Source: Candidatus Kuenenia stuttgartensis (GTDB lineage: Bacteria > Planctomycetota > Planctomycetia > Planctomycetales > Planctomycetaceae). Taken from it: a stretch of 51,222 nt of DNA. Made by a program: the position numbers and the translations under genes. The notes below the pieces were generated by a model that was given only the letters and a program-made list of their open reading frames with translations, was not told the DNA's origin and did not search any database. The stretch covers positions 1-51,222 of the forward strand of contig CAMDPK010000030.1 of assembly GCA_945904015.1 (NCBI GenBank), written 5' to 3'. This document shows positions 7,659 through 17,210 of this stretch, piece after piece (the stretch's first letter is position 1; the number at the start of each line of letters is the position of its first letter).

Positions 7659-10600
7659 GTGTCGGGCCAGCGTTCCTCTGACCGCCTGCGATGGTTCGCC
7701 GTGTGGTGCGCACTGGGTTTGTGCGTGCTCGGTGTGTTGCTGCGCGCGGAGCTGATCGCAGACAACGGACTCGCGGAGGTGGTCGCCGACGATCCGATTT
7801 CGATCTCGGCCGACTATGCGACCGAGGGCAAGACCGACGACGGCCAACGAGTGCTCATCCTGCGAGGTCACTGTCGCTTGCAACAGGCCAGCACGGTGAT
7901 GACCGCGCGACAAATGGTCGTCTGGCAGACGAGCCAATCGGGGACAGAAAAGCTGGCGCTGTACTTGGAAGACGATGTGCGCGTCGAACAAGTTGGACAA
8001 TCGGATCAGCAGCCGAATGCCTTCGTGCAGTTGAGCACTCGTGCGGGAGGCGTCGCGACGCAGTTCCGCTTCTCGTCCGCCAGCATCAAGATCGACGAAG
8101 ACGCGGTGTTCAAACGAGCGGCCACACGTCGGCGAGCCGTGCAACGATCCGCGTTGACCCAGACGCAATTCGTCGTCCCCTCGCCGGAACCGACACTGCC
8201 GAGCTTGCGTGCGCCTGCCGCTCGCGACGGGATGCGACACATTCGCGTTTCGCCGCGCACCTCCAAAAACTTTCAGCTCGACACCAAGAAGTCCGACAAC
8301 ACCGTGCCGCCGGAACAAGTCACGATTCTGACCGGCGGCGTGAACTTGGTGATCGAAGGGGACGAGCGGCTCGACATCATCGATCTCTCGGCCGACCAAG
8401 TCGTCATTTGGACGGACACGACTGCTTCCGACGAATTCAATTTTGAAACTCTGCAATCGAAGGACGCGAAGTATCAAGTTTATCTCGAAGGCAACATCCT
8501 GGTTCGGCAGGGAATCAGCGTGCTGAAAGCCGAGCGGGCCTACTACGACGCTCGGGAGGAGCGAGGATTGCTGCTCGATGCCGAGCTGTCCTTCAAGCCG
8601 CCGGAGTTGGGTGGGCAGCGGATTCGCGTGCGTGCGGAAAAGATCCGGCAAAGCTCGCGCAGCGAGTTTCACGCGTCGAATGCCTGGACCTCTGGCAGCT
8701 CATTCGGTCGGCCCGGTTATCGCGTCCAAAGCAGCGATATCTTCGTCGAGCCGTACTTCGCACAGCCGCTCGATCTGCCGCGGATCGGCGAAGGATTTGA
8801 TTCGAGCCGCTTCGACCCAGCGACGGGAGCACCGATTTATCGCGAGGTGCCGTACATCACTTCGCTCAACAACACCTTTCTGGTCGATACGCCGTTCGCG
8901 AACGACGTGCCGATTGGATACGTGCCGTTCGTGGCCGGTCCCGCTGATGCTCCCAACATTCCGATCCGTCGCTTGGAATTCGATTCGGATCGTGTCTTCG
9001 GTGTGCAACTTCGGACCTCTTGGGATTTGTTCTCGCTGATTGGTGCGGAAGAGCCGCCGGGAACGAAGCTGAACTTGGACCTCAATTATTTCTCCCAACG
9101 TGGCCCCAGCGCCGGCCTGAGCGGCAACTATGTGGCCAACGACCTCTTCGGCCTGCCGGGACGTGCGTTCGGCGAAGGGCTTCTGAATTACATTCACGAT
9201 TCCGGCAAAGACAACCTCGGCCTGGACCGACGCACGCTCGATGTTCCCGAAAACAATCGCGGGAGGCTGACCTGGCGGCACATGCAAGACCTCCCCGACG
9301 GCTTCTTGCTGCGCGGTGAGTTCGGCTACGTCTCGGATCGCAACTACTTGGAGCAGTACTACGAGAATGAATTCGACACCGGCAAAGACATCGAAACGCT
9401 CGCCGGATTGCAGCAGCAGCTCGACAACTGGCAGTGGAGCTTGCTCGTCCGACCGCAGCTCTTCAACTTCGAGAACAACACTCAATGGCTGCCGCGCGGC
9501 GACTTCACGTTCCTCGGCGAGCCGCTGCTGGGCGGCTGGCTATCGTGGTCGAGTCACTCGATGGCCGGCTACGCGCAGCTCAACCAAGCGAACCCGCCGA
9601 ACATCGCCGGCGATCTTTTCAGTCCACTGCCCTACTACGGCGACATGAACGGCGGCCTCGCGATGACACGGCACGAGCTGTCGGCACCGCTCAACTTCGG
9701 GCCGTTCAACGTGGTCCCGTATGCCTGGGGCGAGGCAGCCGGCTGGAGCAATAGTTTCACGGGCAACGGCATCGACCGCTTCGTCGGCAGCGTCGGACTG
9801 CGCGGCAGCATTCAATTCGCAAAGTACATGCCCTGTGTGCAAAGCAGCATCTTCGGCCTCAACGGCTTGGCTCACAAAATGGTCTTCGATCTCGATTGGT
9901 CGCTCACCGAATCGAATCGCAGCCTGAACGACAGTCTGGGAAATCCCATCATCCCGCAGTGGAACGAATTCGACGACAACTCGCAGGAACGATTCCGCCA
10001 ACGGTTGCTGGTAAACACCTTCGGAGGCTCGCTGCCTCCGCAATTCGATCCTCGTTCGTTCGCGGTTCGTTCGGGAGCCGGCAGCAGCGTGACCGCTCCG
10101 TGGCACGAACTCGTTGATGATCTGCACGTCATCCGGCTTGGTTGGCGAAATCGCTGGCAAACCAAAGTCGGCCCGTTGGAACGTCAGCATGTGAAGGACT
10201 GGATGACACTCGATTTAGAGATGTCCCTGTTCCCGAACTCGACTCGCGACAACTTCGGTCAAACGGCCGGACTGCTCGGCGGACGATACGCCTGGCACGT
10301 CGGCGAACGGACATCGCTGCTGGCCAACGGCCTTGTCGACGTCTTCAGCGGCGGGATGGAACTGTGGAACTTCGGCGTGCTGAATCAACGCAGCACGCGC
10401 GGCAGCCTCTATGCCGGCATCCGTCAAGTGAAAGGCTCCGGCTTGGACAGCCAGATTCTGACCGCCTCGGCCAGCTACGCGATGAGCGACAAGTGGATCG
10501 GCACCGCCGGCACCGCCTACGATCTCGCCGAGAAACGCAATCGCGGCCAGTCGTTCACGCTGACTCGCGTGGGAGCCGACTTCTTGTTCCACTTCGGCGC

Positions 10601-10712
10601 GAACTTCGACGCCAGCAAGAACAACGCTGGCCTCGCGATCTCTGTCGAACCCCGCATCGGCGCGTTCAACTCGCAAAATACGCAGCTCAGCAATCTGCTG
10701 GGGATTCAGTAA
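7659..10712 (+). CDS. LptD/OstA-like outer-membrane LPS assembly protein
   Basis: A protein of about 1017 residues. The GTG at 7659 is chosen because GGGAG lies five bases upstream and the product then begins with a signal/anchor sequence (RLRWFAVWCALGLCVLGVLL). An open frame continues upstream to a TTG at 7602. The N-terminal part (about residues 35-330) has the OstA/LptA-type beta pattern: ISADYATE, ILRGHCRLQQASTVMTA, LYLEDDVRVEQ, VYLEGNILVRQGISVLKAERAYYD. The remainder is a long run of alternating polar/hydrophobic strands with many Asn, Trp and Tyr, as in a beta-barrel, with LNLDLNYFSQRGPSAGL typical of LptD. LptD inserts lipopolysaccharide into the outer leaflet. The call rests on architecture, so divergence from classic LptD is possible. 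Confidence 0.72.
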   Translation: MSGQRSSDRLRWFAVWCALGLCVLGVLLRAELIADNGLAEVVADDPISISADYATEGKTDDGQRVLILRGHCRLQQASTVMTARQMVVWQTSQSGTEKLALYLEDDVRVEQVGQSDQQPNAFVQLSTRAGGVATQFRFSSASIKIDEDAVFKRAATRRRAVQRSALTQTQFVVPSPEPTLPSLRAPAARDGMRHIRVSPRTSKNFQLDTKKSDNTVPPEQVTILTGGVNLVIEGDERLDIIDLSADQVVIWTDTTASDEFNFETLQSKDAKYQVYLEGNILVRQGISVLKAERAYYDAREERGLLLDAELSFKPPELGGQRIRVRAEKIRQSSRSEFHASNAWTSGSSFGRPGYRVQSSDIFVEPYFAQPLDLPRIGEGFDSSRFDPATGAPIYREVPYITSLNNTFLVDTPFANDVPIGYVPFVAGPADAPNIPIRRLEFDSDRVFGVQLRTSWDLFSLIGAEEPPGTKLNLDLNYFSQRGPSAGLSGNYVANDLFGLPGRAFGEGLLNYIHDSGKDNLGLDRRTLDVPENNRGRLTWRHMQDLPDGFLLRGEFGYVSDRNYLEQYYENEFDTGKDIETLAGLQQQLDNWQWSLLVRPQLFNFENNTQWLPRGDFTFLGEPLLGGWLSWSSHSMAGYAQLNQANPPNIAGDLFSPLPYYGDMNGGLAMTRHELSAPLNFGPFNVVPYAWGEAAGWSNSFTGNGIDRFVGSVGLRGSIQFAKYMPCVQSSIFGLNGLAHKMVFDLDWSLTESNRSLNDSLGNPIIPQWNEFDDNSQERFRQRLLVNTFGGSLPPQFDPRSFAVRSGAGSSVTAPWHELVDDLHVIRLGWRNRWQTKVGPLERQHVKDWMTLDLEMSLFPNSTRDNFGQTAGLLGGRYAWHVGERTSLLANGLVDVFSGGMELWNFGVLNQRSTRGSLYAGIRQVKGSGLDSQILTASASYAMSDKWIGTAGTAYDLAEKRNRGQSFTLTRVGADFLFHFGANFDASKNNAGLAISVEPRIGAFNSQNTQLSNLLGIQ

Positions 10713-10716
10713 TCTC

Positions 10717-10798
10717 GTAGGTCAGGCTTCCCAGCCTGACTCGAACGCTGCCAACCGCGCCGTTGCCAATTCGGGTCAGCCTGGAAAGGCTGACCTAC
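10717..10798. repeat. REPIN-like element, GTAG-capped, GTCAGGCT/AGCCTGAC family
   Basis: The left arm is GTAG followed by the hairpin GTCAGGCT-TCCC-AGCCTGAC. The right arm, read on the minus strand, is GTAG followed by GTCAGCCT-TTCC-AGGCTGAC. The two arms differ by a G/C swap that is compensated inside each hairpin. The right-hand GTAG (10795-10798) contains the TAG stop codon of glgX. The element fills the 82-base gap between the convergent lptD-like and glgX genes. Confidence 0.85.
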
Positions 10799-12966
10799 TT
10801 CGACCGCCGCACCGCGCGAGTGACGGATTGTTTCACGCGCTGAGTCAGCGTCTCACGAAGTTGCAAAACCATCATCGACCGTGCGGTGAGCTTCAACGTG
10901 GCTCTGGCCGCTTTGCGAGACGAACGGACCTTGGTGTTCGCGGTGTCGAGAACGGCGGTCCAAACTCCCGCGGTCGGCGCATCCGGCAGCACGAACGAAA
11001 CGTCGTCGGGTGACGAATTGAACAAGACCAACATCGTGTCGTCGGTGATCGGTTGGCCTTGCTCATCAGACTCGTCGATTTGATCGCCGGACAACAGGAT
11101 TCCCAAACAGCGCGCGTGTTCCGAGTGCCAATCGGCATCGGTCATCGGCAGACCTTTGGACGTCAGCCAGGTGATGTCGCGGACGTCGCCGCCACGGATC
11201 GCTCGGCCTTGGAAGAAGTGCCGCCGCTGGAACACCGGATGCGCGTGCCACAACGTCACGACCTTTCGGCAGAACTCCATGAAGTCCCATTCGCGAGGCG
11301 AGAGCACCCAGTTCAGCCAACTCAGTTCGCTGTCCTGGCAGTAGGCGTTGTTGTTGCCCTGCTGCGAGTGGCTCAGTTCGTCCCCACCGCGAATCATCGG
11401 CACGCCTTGAGACAGCAGCAGAGTCACAAAGAAATTTCGTTTCTGACGTTCTCGCAGTGCGACGATTTTCGGATCGTCGGTTGGACCTTCGACTCCGCAA
11501 TTCCAAGTGATGTTGTGCTGCTCGCCGTCGCGGTTCTCTTCGCCGTTGGCGTCGTTGTGCTTGTAGTCGTAGCTGACCAGATCTTGCAGGCTGAACCCAT
11601 CGTGAGACGTGACGAAGTTGATGCTGGCATACGGCCTCCGGCCGTTGTGTCCGTACAAGTCGCTGCTACCCGTCAGCCGTGTACCGAACTCCGAAACCGC
11701 CGAGCCATCGCCGCACCAGAAGCGGCGAATGTTGTCGCGGTACTTGCCATTCCACTCGGTCCAACCGATCGGAAAGTTGCCAACCTGATAACCACCGGGG
11801 CCGAGATCCCACGGCTCGGCGATCAGCTTGACCTGCGACAGCACCGGGTCTTGGTGAATGATGTCGAAGAACGCGCCGAGCTTGTCCACCTCGTGCAGTT
11901 CGCGAGCCAGCGCAGCCGCGAGATCGAAGCGAAAGCCGTCGATGTGCATTTCGGTCACCCAGTACCGCAGGCTGTCCATGATCAGTTGCAGCACGCGCGG
12001 GCAGACCATGTTGAGCGTGTTGCCGCAGCCGGTGAAATCGACGTAGTACCGGCGATCGTGAGCCAGCCGGTAATAGCTGGCGTTGTCGATGCCGCGCAAC
12101 GACAACGTCGGGCCGAATTGATTTCCCTCGCCGGTGTGGTTGTAGACCACGTCCAGAATCACTTCGAGTCCGGCTCGATGCAGCGTGAGGACCATCTGCT
12201 TGAACTCGCGCACCGCCTCGTGCGGAGTTTTCGCCGAGGCATACCGCAGATCCGGCGCAAAATAGTTCAGCGTGTTGTAGCCCCAATAATTCGTGCGGCC
12301 TTTCTCGATCAGATGCCGGTCATCGACGTGGTGATGGACCGGCATCAGCTCGACCGCCGTGACGCCGAGTTTTTGCAGATGCTTGATCGCCCCCTTCGTG
12401 GCCAGTCCCGCATAGGTTCCGCGCAGAGCTTCCGGAACATCGGGATGCTGCTGCGTGAAGCCACGCACATGAGTTTCGTAGATCACGGTCTTGTGCCACG
12501 GCGTGTTGGGCCGCCGATCGCCGCGCCACGAGAAATCGTCGTTGACGACAACCCCCAACGGAGCGCCCGCAGCGTTGTCGCGTTCATCTTGCGACAAGTC
12601 CTGAGCAACGTGACCGACGACGTAGCCGAACATCGCGTCCGACCAGACAACATCCCGGCCAATCGCCTTCGCATACGGATCGAGCACAATTTTGCTCGGA
12701 TTGAATCGATGCCCGGCCGACGGGTTGTAGTCGCCGCTCACGCGATACCCGTAAAGCTGGCCCGGCTGCACGTCCGGCAAATAGCCGTGCCAGACTTGAT
12801 CGGTCTGCTCCGGCAACTCGATGCGGTGCGACTCTTGCTTCGCGTCGGGGGAGTCGAACAAACACAGGTCAACGCTCTTCGCGTGCTGCGAGAACAGAGC
12901 AAAATTGACTCCCGTACCATCCCACGTCGCTCCCAGCGGCGACGGCTTTCCCGGCCAAACTCTCAT
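10795..12966 (-). CDS. glgX: Glycogen debranching enzyme, isoamylase type
   Basis: A 723-residue GH13 enzyme with the GlgX/TreX layout. It has an N-terminal CBM48/isoamylase domain ([30 protein letters not shown]), a TIM-barrel with conserved region VYNHTGEG, and the catalytic triad: Asp348 in DGFRFDLA, Glu384 in AEPWD and Asp456 in TSHDGFS. It hydrolyses alpha-1,6 branches in glycogen limit dextrins. The C-terminal beta domain ends with a basic tail (TRAVRRSK). The stop codon TAG is the core of the GTAG end of a repeat element (10795-10798), so the last residues may have been set by that insertion. No other glycogen genes are adjacent. The start ATG at 12966 matches the usual [15 protein letters not shown]-terminus of the family. 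Confidence 0.93.
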   Translation of the reverse strand: MRVWPGKPSPLGATWDGTGVNFALFSQHAKSVDLCLFDSPDAKQESHRIELPEQTDQVWHGYLPDVQPGQLYGYRVSGDYNPSAGHRFNPSKIVLDPYAKAIGRDVVWSDAMFGYVVGHVAQDLSQDERDNAAGAPLGVVVNDDFSWRGDRRPNTPWHKTVIYETHVRGFTQQHPDVPEALRGTYAGLATKGAIKHLQKLGVTAVELMPVHHHVDDRHLIEKGRTNYWGYNTLNYFAPDLRYASAKTPHEAVREFKQMVLTLHRAGLEVILDVVYNHTGEGNQFGPTLSLRGIDNASYYRLAHDRRYYVDFTGCGNTLNMVCPRVLQLIMDSLRYWVTEMHIDGFRFDLAAALARELHEVDKLGAFFDIIHQDPVLSQVKLIAEPWDLGPGGYQVGNFPIGWTEWNGKYRDNIRRFWCGDGSAVSEFGTRLTGSSDLYGHNGRRPYASINFVTSHDGFSLQDLVSYDYKHNDANGEENRDGEQHNITWNCGVEGPTDDPKIVALRERQKRNFFVTLLLSQGVPMIRGGDELSHSQQGNNNAYCQDSELSWLNWVLSPREWDFMEFCRKVVTLWHAHPVFQRRHFFQGRAIRGGDVRDITWLTSKGLPMTDADWHSEHARCLGILLSGDQIDESDEQGQPITDDTMLVLFNSSPDDVSFVLPDAPTAGVWTAVLDTANTKVRSSRKAARATLKLTARSMMVLQLRETLTQRVKQSVTRAVRRSK

Positions 12967-13223
12967 GCCCGCTCTTCCTCCCGATGGCGATGCCCCTGTT
13001 CGGCCAGACGAGTTGCCGACACCGACAGTCCTGTCACGAGGACGGATAGTGAGAGACCGACGGCTTCACGACAAGTCACCGTGGTTCTCCTATCTTCACA
13101 GACCTTGACTGGCGATCCGTCTTTCCCTCGCGGACGAGTGCGGCATAGATTCCCACCCCTCTCCTTGGGAAGTTCCTCTTCCCGTCTCCGATCAAGCTCA
13201 CCTCTCTTCGCGGAGCCGAACCG

Positions 13224-16200
13224 ATGCGGCGCATAACTTGGCTGACGTCGTTGTTTCGTCGAGCGTTCGTATTGACGACTTCGCAGCGTCGCGCTGTGCA
13301 TCGAGACCCCGCGCAAATAGCATCGCAACCGGTGGAGCAGTTGGAGTCGCGCGAGCTGTTAGTGACCTTCTCAGTGCTACCAAACGCGGCCGATGGTGCT
13401 CGTGGAAGCCTGAGAGCCACCATCCAGCAAACGAACAAGAACCACACTGACGACACAATCTCACTGGCTCCCGGACTGTATAAATTGAGTTTACGGAATT
13501 CAGTCGCCGAACGAACGCTGGGTTCGCGAGGTGACTTGGACGTGGTGGAATCTGGACACACTTTAATCCTGCAAGGATCGGGCATGGATTCCACGATCCT
13601 GGATGCCGCTGGACTCGACCGAGTTCTGGAAGCTCATCCGGGCGTAACGCTCGTGCTGCGTGACCTGACGCTAACTGGCGGCAAAGCGAATCAAGGCGGC
13701 GCACTCTTCGCGAAGGACGCGAACGTCGTGTTGGAGAATGTCGTCGTTCGCGAGAACTCGGCCGTTGAAGGGGGCGGTGTGTTTGCAGAGTCGAGCGACG
13801 TCCGCATCATCGACTCGATCCTGCGCGCGAACACGGCCGCAGGACCGGACGGTGTGGACGGACGAGACCATACGGTCTTCACTCGACCGGATGATGGTCC
13901 ATCGACGTTTCGTTACTTCTATGCGACGGATGGCACCGATGCTGGTTCTGCGTCCGGCGGCGCGATCCAGCAGAAGTTCGGTCGGCTGGTCTTGGAGCGG
14001 AGCACACTCGAATCAAACATCGTGCGCGGCGGCGACGGCGGCAATGGGGGACTCGGAGGACAGATATACAACGATCCAGAAGGATGGGAGCAAACTTCTG
14101 GCGGGAGGGGTGGGGCCGGTGGGACGTCGCACGGTGCTGGGATCTCATCGGACAACGGTGCGGTCACGGTGATCGACTCGGTCATCGCCGATAATCGCAG
14201 CGTCGCGGGACAGCCGGGAGAAAACAATTTTACCGATCGGTACGCCAGCGGTACTGGTACAAGCGGATCGATTGCGGACGGAGGCGGCATCTGGATCAGT
14301 GGTGGTTCACTGGATGTTTCTCGCAGCCGCATTGTTCGCAACTCGGTTCACGCGGGAGTTGGGGGCGCTGGTGACGCCGGTTCCGACTCTGTATGGATGT
14401 GGTTTTCCCCTGACCCTGGTCCCGGTGGTTCGGGGAATACGAGTGGCGACGGCGGATTGGCACGCGGCGGCGCGATCTTCTCAGAGAGTTCGTTCGTGCG
14501 GATGACCGAGACCACCGTGTCGGAGAACGTGGCAGTCGGCGGGCAAGGTGGAACCGGAGGGCACGGAGGTGACTCAGAAGCGAAAGCCGGTGGTCGTGGT
14601 GGAGCGGGTGGCAACGGCGGGAACGCCATCGGGCCGGCCCTGTATGTCGAGGGCGGCACGGCACGAATCGACCGCTCGACCATTGAAAACAACCAGGGAC
14701 AACCCGGAACTGGAGGAGTCGCTGGACCTGGAGGCTTTGGGACGAACGACTGGGGTGACGGTCTGCCCGGCGGCAGCGGACGAGTTGGACTCGCTGGGTT
14801 GGCGGGAGATGAGTCCTTCGGAATTCTGACCAGTGACTTGGTGACGGTTCGCGCGATCACGACCGTGACATTGCCGGCGAGCGGCGGTCCCTTCGAGTTG
14901 GTACGCGACGGTGATGACGTTTTGCTCCGCGATGCAGCTCAAACTGTGCTTGCTCGGACGAGTGCTTTGGACTCGGCTCAACTGCAAATCGTGGGAGGTG
15001 CTGGCGACGACATTCTGATCGTAGACCATTCGCACGGTGAGTCCGTGCCGATCGGAGGAATCCGATTTGACGGTGGTCGCGGATCGGATGAACTGCGACT
15101 GCGCGGGGCGGCCGAGTCAATCAGCTTCGCGAACCTATCGGACGTTGGATCCGGGGACGTGACGCTACAGGATCGGTTCATCGAGTGGGTGCATGTCACC
15201 ACAGTCACTGACTCGATGGCGGTCAAGTCTCGCGGATTCGCGTTGACGAGTGGTGACGACAGCGTCGAACTGAGCGACGGACACACCGCCAACGATGGGC
15301 TGAACCGACTCCAGGTGAATGGCTCAGTCATTCAATTCGCAAATCCGAGCGAATGGCTGCGTGTGGATGCTGGTGACGGCGCGGATCGTGTGAAGCTGAC
15401 TTCGGTAGACGTGGGACTGCAAGCAAAGATCGTGGTCGCGGGTGGAGCTGGCGACGATCAATTGATGTCGCTACAGGCAACGGCTTCGATCCGGTTGATG
15501 GGCAATGACGGCGACGACTCGATCAAGGCCGGGATGAACGGCGACACGTTGGTTGGTGGAGACGGCAGCGACACGCTCAGCGGTGGGTTGATGACGGACT
15601 TGTTGATTGGCGGCGCAGGAGACGACTGGCTGTATGGCGGAGGCGGGAACGATGTGCTTGTCGGCGAGACGGGAAGTGATTTGCTCAGCGGGAACAGCGG
15701 ATTCGATTCACTGTTCGGCGGTGACGACGACGACACGTTGCGCGGTGGCGAGAAAAACGATTTGCTCGACGGTGGGACAGGATTCGATCAAGTGTTGGAA
15801 ATCGCGGATGTCAATTTCGTGCTGGCTGCGGGGCGGCTCGATGTTCGTCTGCCCGCCACACGCTCCAAGACGGATCGATCACGCGCGGCCGAGAATGCGG
15901 GATCGCCGTTGGAGGTGGGAACGACGAACGTCCTGGCCAACAACATCGACCGACTCATCAGCATCGAGTCGGCTGATTTGCATGGCGGAGTTTCGAGCAA
16001 TCGGCTGGACGCTTCGAAGTTCGATGGGCCGGTCACTCTGCGTGGTTTCAACGGCGACGACACCCTGATCGGTGGTCGTCACGACGACAACCTTGACGGA
16101 GGGATTCACAACGATCAACTCTTCGGTGGCGTAGGCAACGATCTTTTCACCGCCGATGCGGGCGATGATCGACTCGTCGGTGGTAGCGGTATCAATCGAC

Positions 16201-16439
16201 TGCTGGCGGATGGCGATCACGACTGGCGACTGACGGCTCAGCAACTCATTGGGTTGGGGACCGACCGGATCGAAAACATCAACATGGCCGAACTGCGCGG
16301 CGGTCCGTCCGCCAATCGCTTGGACGCGATGGAGTTCACTGGTCGGGTCACGCTGATCGGTGGCGGCGGGGAAGACACGCTCGAAGGCGGCCTCCTTGCT
16401 GACGTATTGAGCGGAGATGCTGGAGGCAATCGGCTCTGA
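13224..16439 (+). CDS. Large surface protein with beta-helix and RTX-like calcium-binding repeats
   Basis: The protein has 1071 residues. The N-terminus has a basic start and then QLESRELLV, resembling the LEPR-x-LL motif that precedes secreted repeat proteins in planctomycetes. Residues about 50-430 contain parallel beta-helix coils (GGALFAKDANVVLENVVVRENSA) broken by Gly-rich loops. Glycine-rich RTX-type nonapeptides (GGxGxDxLxG) occur at about 752-853 and 950-1010. An internal duplication is visible: NRLDASKFDGPVTLRGFNG and NRLDAMEFTGRVTLIGGGG. RTX repeats bind calcium and fold outside the cell. The product ends directly in a repeat, and the frame after the TGA stays repeat-like for 21 codons, so a recent nonsense change is possible. 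No secretion partner lies beside it. Confidence 0.85.
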   Translation: MRRITWLTSLFRRAFVLTTSQRRAVHRDPAQIASQPVEQLESRELLVTFSVLPNAADGARGSLRATIQQTNKNHTDDTISLAPGLYKLSLRNSVAERTLGSRGDLDVVESGHTLILQGSGMDSTILDAAGLDRVLEAHPGVTLVLRDLTLTGGKANQGGALFAKDANVVLENVVVRENSAVEGGGVFAESSDVRIIDSILRANTAAGPDGVDGRDHTVFTRPDDGPSTFRYFYATDGTDAGSASGGAIQQKFGRLVLERSTLESNIVRGGDGGNGGLGGQIYNDPEGWEQTSGGRGGAGGTSHGAGISSDNGAVTVIDSVIADNRSVAGQPGENNFTDRYASGTGTSGSIADGGGIWISGGSLDVSRSRIVRNSVHAGVGGAGDAGSDSVWMWFSPDPGPGGSGNTSGDGGLARGGAIFSESSFVRMTETTVSENVAVGGQGGTGGHGGDSEAKAGGRGGAGGNGGNAIGPALYVEGGTARIDRSTIENNQGQPGTGGVAGPGGFGTNDWGDGLPGGSGRVGLAGLAGDESFGILTSDLVTVRAITTVTLPASGGPFELVRDGDDVLLRDAAQTVLARTSALDSAQLQIVGGAGDDILIVDHSHGESVPIGGIRFDGGRGSDELRLRGAAESISFANLSDVGSGDVTLQDRFIEWVHVTTVTDSMAVKSRGFALTSGDDSVELSDGHTANDGLNRLQVNGSVIQFANPSEWLRVDAGDGADRVKLTSVDVGLQAKIVVAGGAGDDQLMSLQATASIRLMGNDGDDSIKAGMNGDTLVGGDGSDTLSGGLMTDLLIGGAGDDWLYGGGGNDVLVGETGSDLLSGNSGFDSLFGGDDDDTLRGGEKNDLLDGGTGFDQVLEIADVNFVLAAGRLDVRLPATRSKTDRSRAAENAGSPLEVGTTNVLANNIDRLISIESADLHGGVSSNRLDASKFDGPVTLRGFNGDDTLIGGRHDDNLDGGIHNDQLFGGVGNDLFTADAGDDRLVGGSGINRLLADGDHDWRLTAQQLIGLGTDRIENINMAELRGGPSANRLDAMEFTGRVTLIGGGGEDTLEGGLLADVLSGDAGGNRL

Positions 16440-16657
16440 GACCAAACGGACAACGATTCATTGTCCGGCCGCAACAAGTTCGACAGCCAGATCAGCGATT
16501 CGTGACTTGTTCCCGATTTGTCGCCGTCGGCACAGTTTGCCCCGCTTGCGTGACAACTCCAAAACACGCATTTGAATTCCAGGAGAAGCTCGCCAAGTCA
16601 GAATGACCGGACCTGGTTGATTCCCGTGTGCCATATTTGGGCACGAGGATTCAAGAA

Positions 16658-17068
16658 ATGTCTGGAGAGGCAATCGCCTGCCGCGTGCATCACGTCGCGT
16701 TGCAAACGGCGCATTTGGACCAAGCCGTGAAGTTTTACACCGAGCTGTTCGGTGCCGAACTGCTCTCGCGGCGGCCGTTCAAGCGGCGTGAGATGGCGTG
16801 GCTGAAACTCGGAGACATTCGCCTCGAACTGTTCAGCGCTCGCGTGGGCGAGCGGCTGAACGACTGGAACGATTTCATCCCTGGCCCGGTGCATTTGGCG
16901 TTCGAGGTCGCTGACCTCGACGCCTTCTTGAATCGAGCCAAGTCCTTGGGAGCACAACTGCATCCGTCGCACCCCGAACCCTTCACACCCCCCGTTCCGG
17001 GTGCCGGTCGCATCGCGTACCTGCTCGGTCCGGACGGCGAAGAGGTCGAGGTGCGCGAGCCGGACTGA
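16658..17068 (+). CDS. VOC-superfamily protein (glyoxalase / methylmalonyl-CoA epimerase-like)
   Basis: 136 residues. The ATG at 16658 is preferred over an in-frame start at 16628 because GAGG lies about ten bases before it and the VOC fold then starts right away: CRVHHVALQTAHLDQAVKFYTELFGAEL. The second beta-alpha-beta-beta-beta module contains VHLAFEVADLDAFLNRAKSLGA and ends with AYLLGPDGEEVEVREP. Candidate metal ligands are His12 near the start, Glu in the first module, His in GPVHLAFEV and Glu in GEEVEV. Enzymes of this fold include glyoxalase I, methylmalonyl-CoA epimerase and dioxygenases. The exact reaction cannot be assigned. Confidence 0.82.
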   Translation: MSGEAIACRVHHVALQTAHLDQAVKFYTELFGAELLSRRPFKRREMAWLKLGDIRLELFSARVGERLNDWNDFIPGPVHLAFEVADLDAFLNRAKSLGAQLHPSHPEPFTPPVPGAGRIAYLLGPDGEEVEVREPD

Positions 17069-17116
17069 CCTTGAGGACTGTTTCGTAATTCCGATATCAA
17101 CCCGATCCTTTCCCTT

Positions 17117-17191
17117 GGCGAGCGGAGGGTGTCAACCCTCCGAGGTGTTGTCTTCACACTCAACTCGGAGGGTTGACACCCTCCGCTCGCC
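17117..17191. repeat. Inverted-repeat element, GGCGAGCGG family, copy 1
   Basis: Perfect 28-base inverted arms (17117-17144 and 17164-17191). Each arm itself contains a hairpin GGAGGGT-GTCA-ACCCTCC. It ends 19 bases before the ATG of the SH3 gene. An identical pair of arms with a different spacer is at 43179-43261. It has no GTAG cap. Confidence 0.95.
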
Positions 17192-17210
17192 GAATCCACG
17201 GAGACTTGCC

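Noticed and set aside
11053..13236. Long open frame of 727 codons on the plus strand
   Set aside because: It is entirely antisense to glgX, has no recognisable domain, and arises from the GC-rich codon pattern of that gene.
15458..15736. Pro/Ser-rich frame on the minus strand inside the RTX gene
   Set aside because: A mirror of the repeated Gly/Asp codons of the RTX repeats; it has no independent support.
17117..17191. Ordinary intrinsic terminator at the SH3 leader
   Set aside because: The same arms recur exactly at 43179-43261, there is no T-tract, and both copies precede start codons rather than follow stops.
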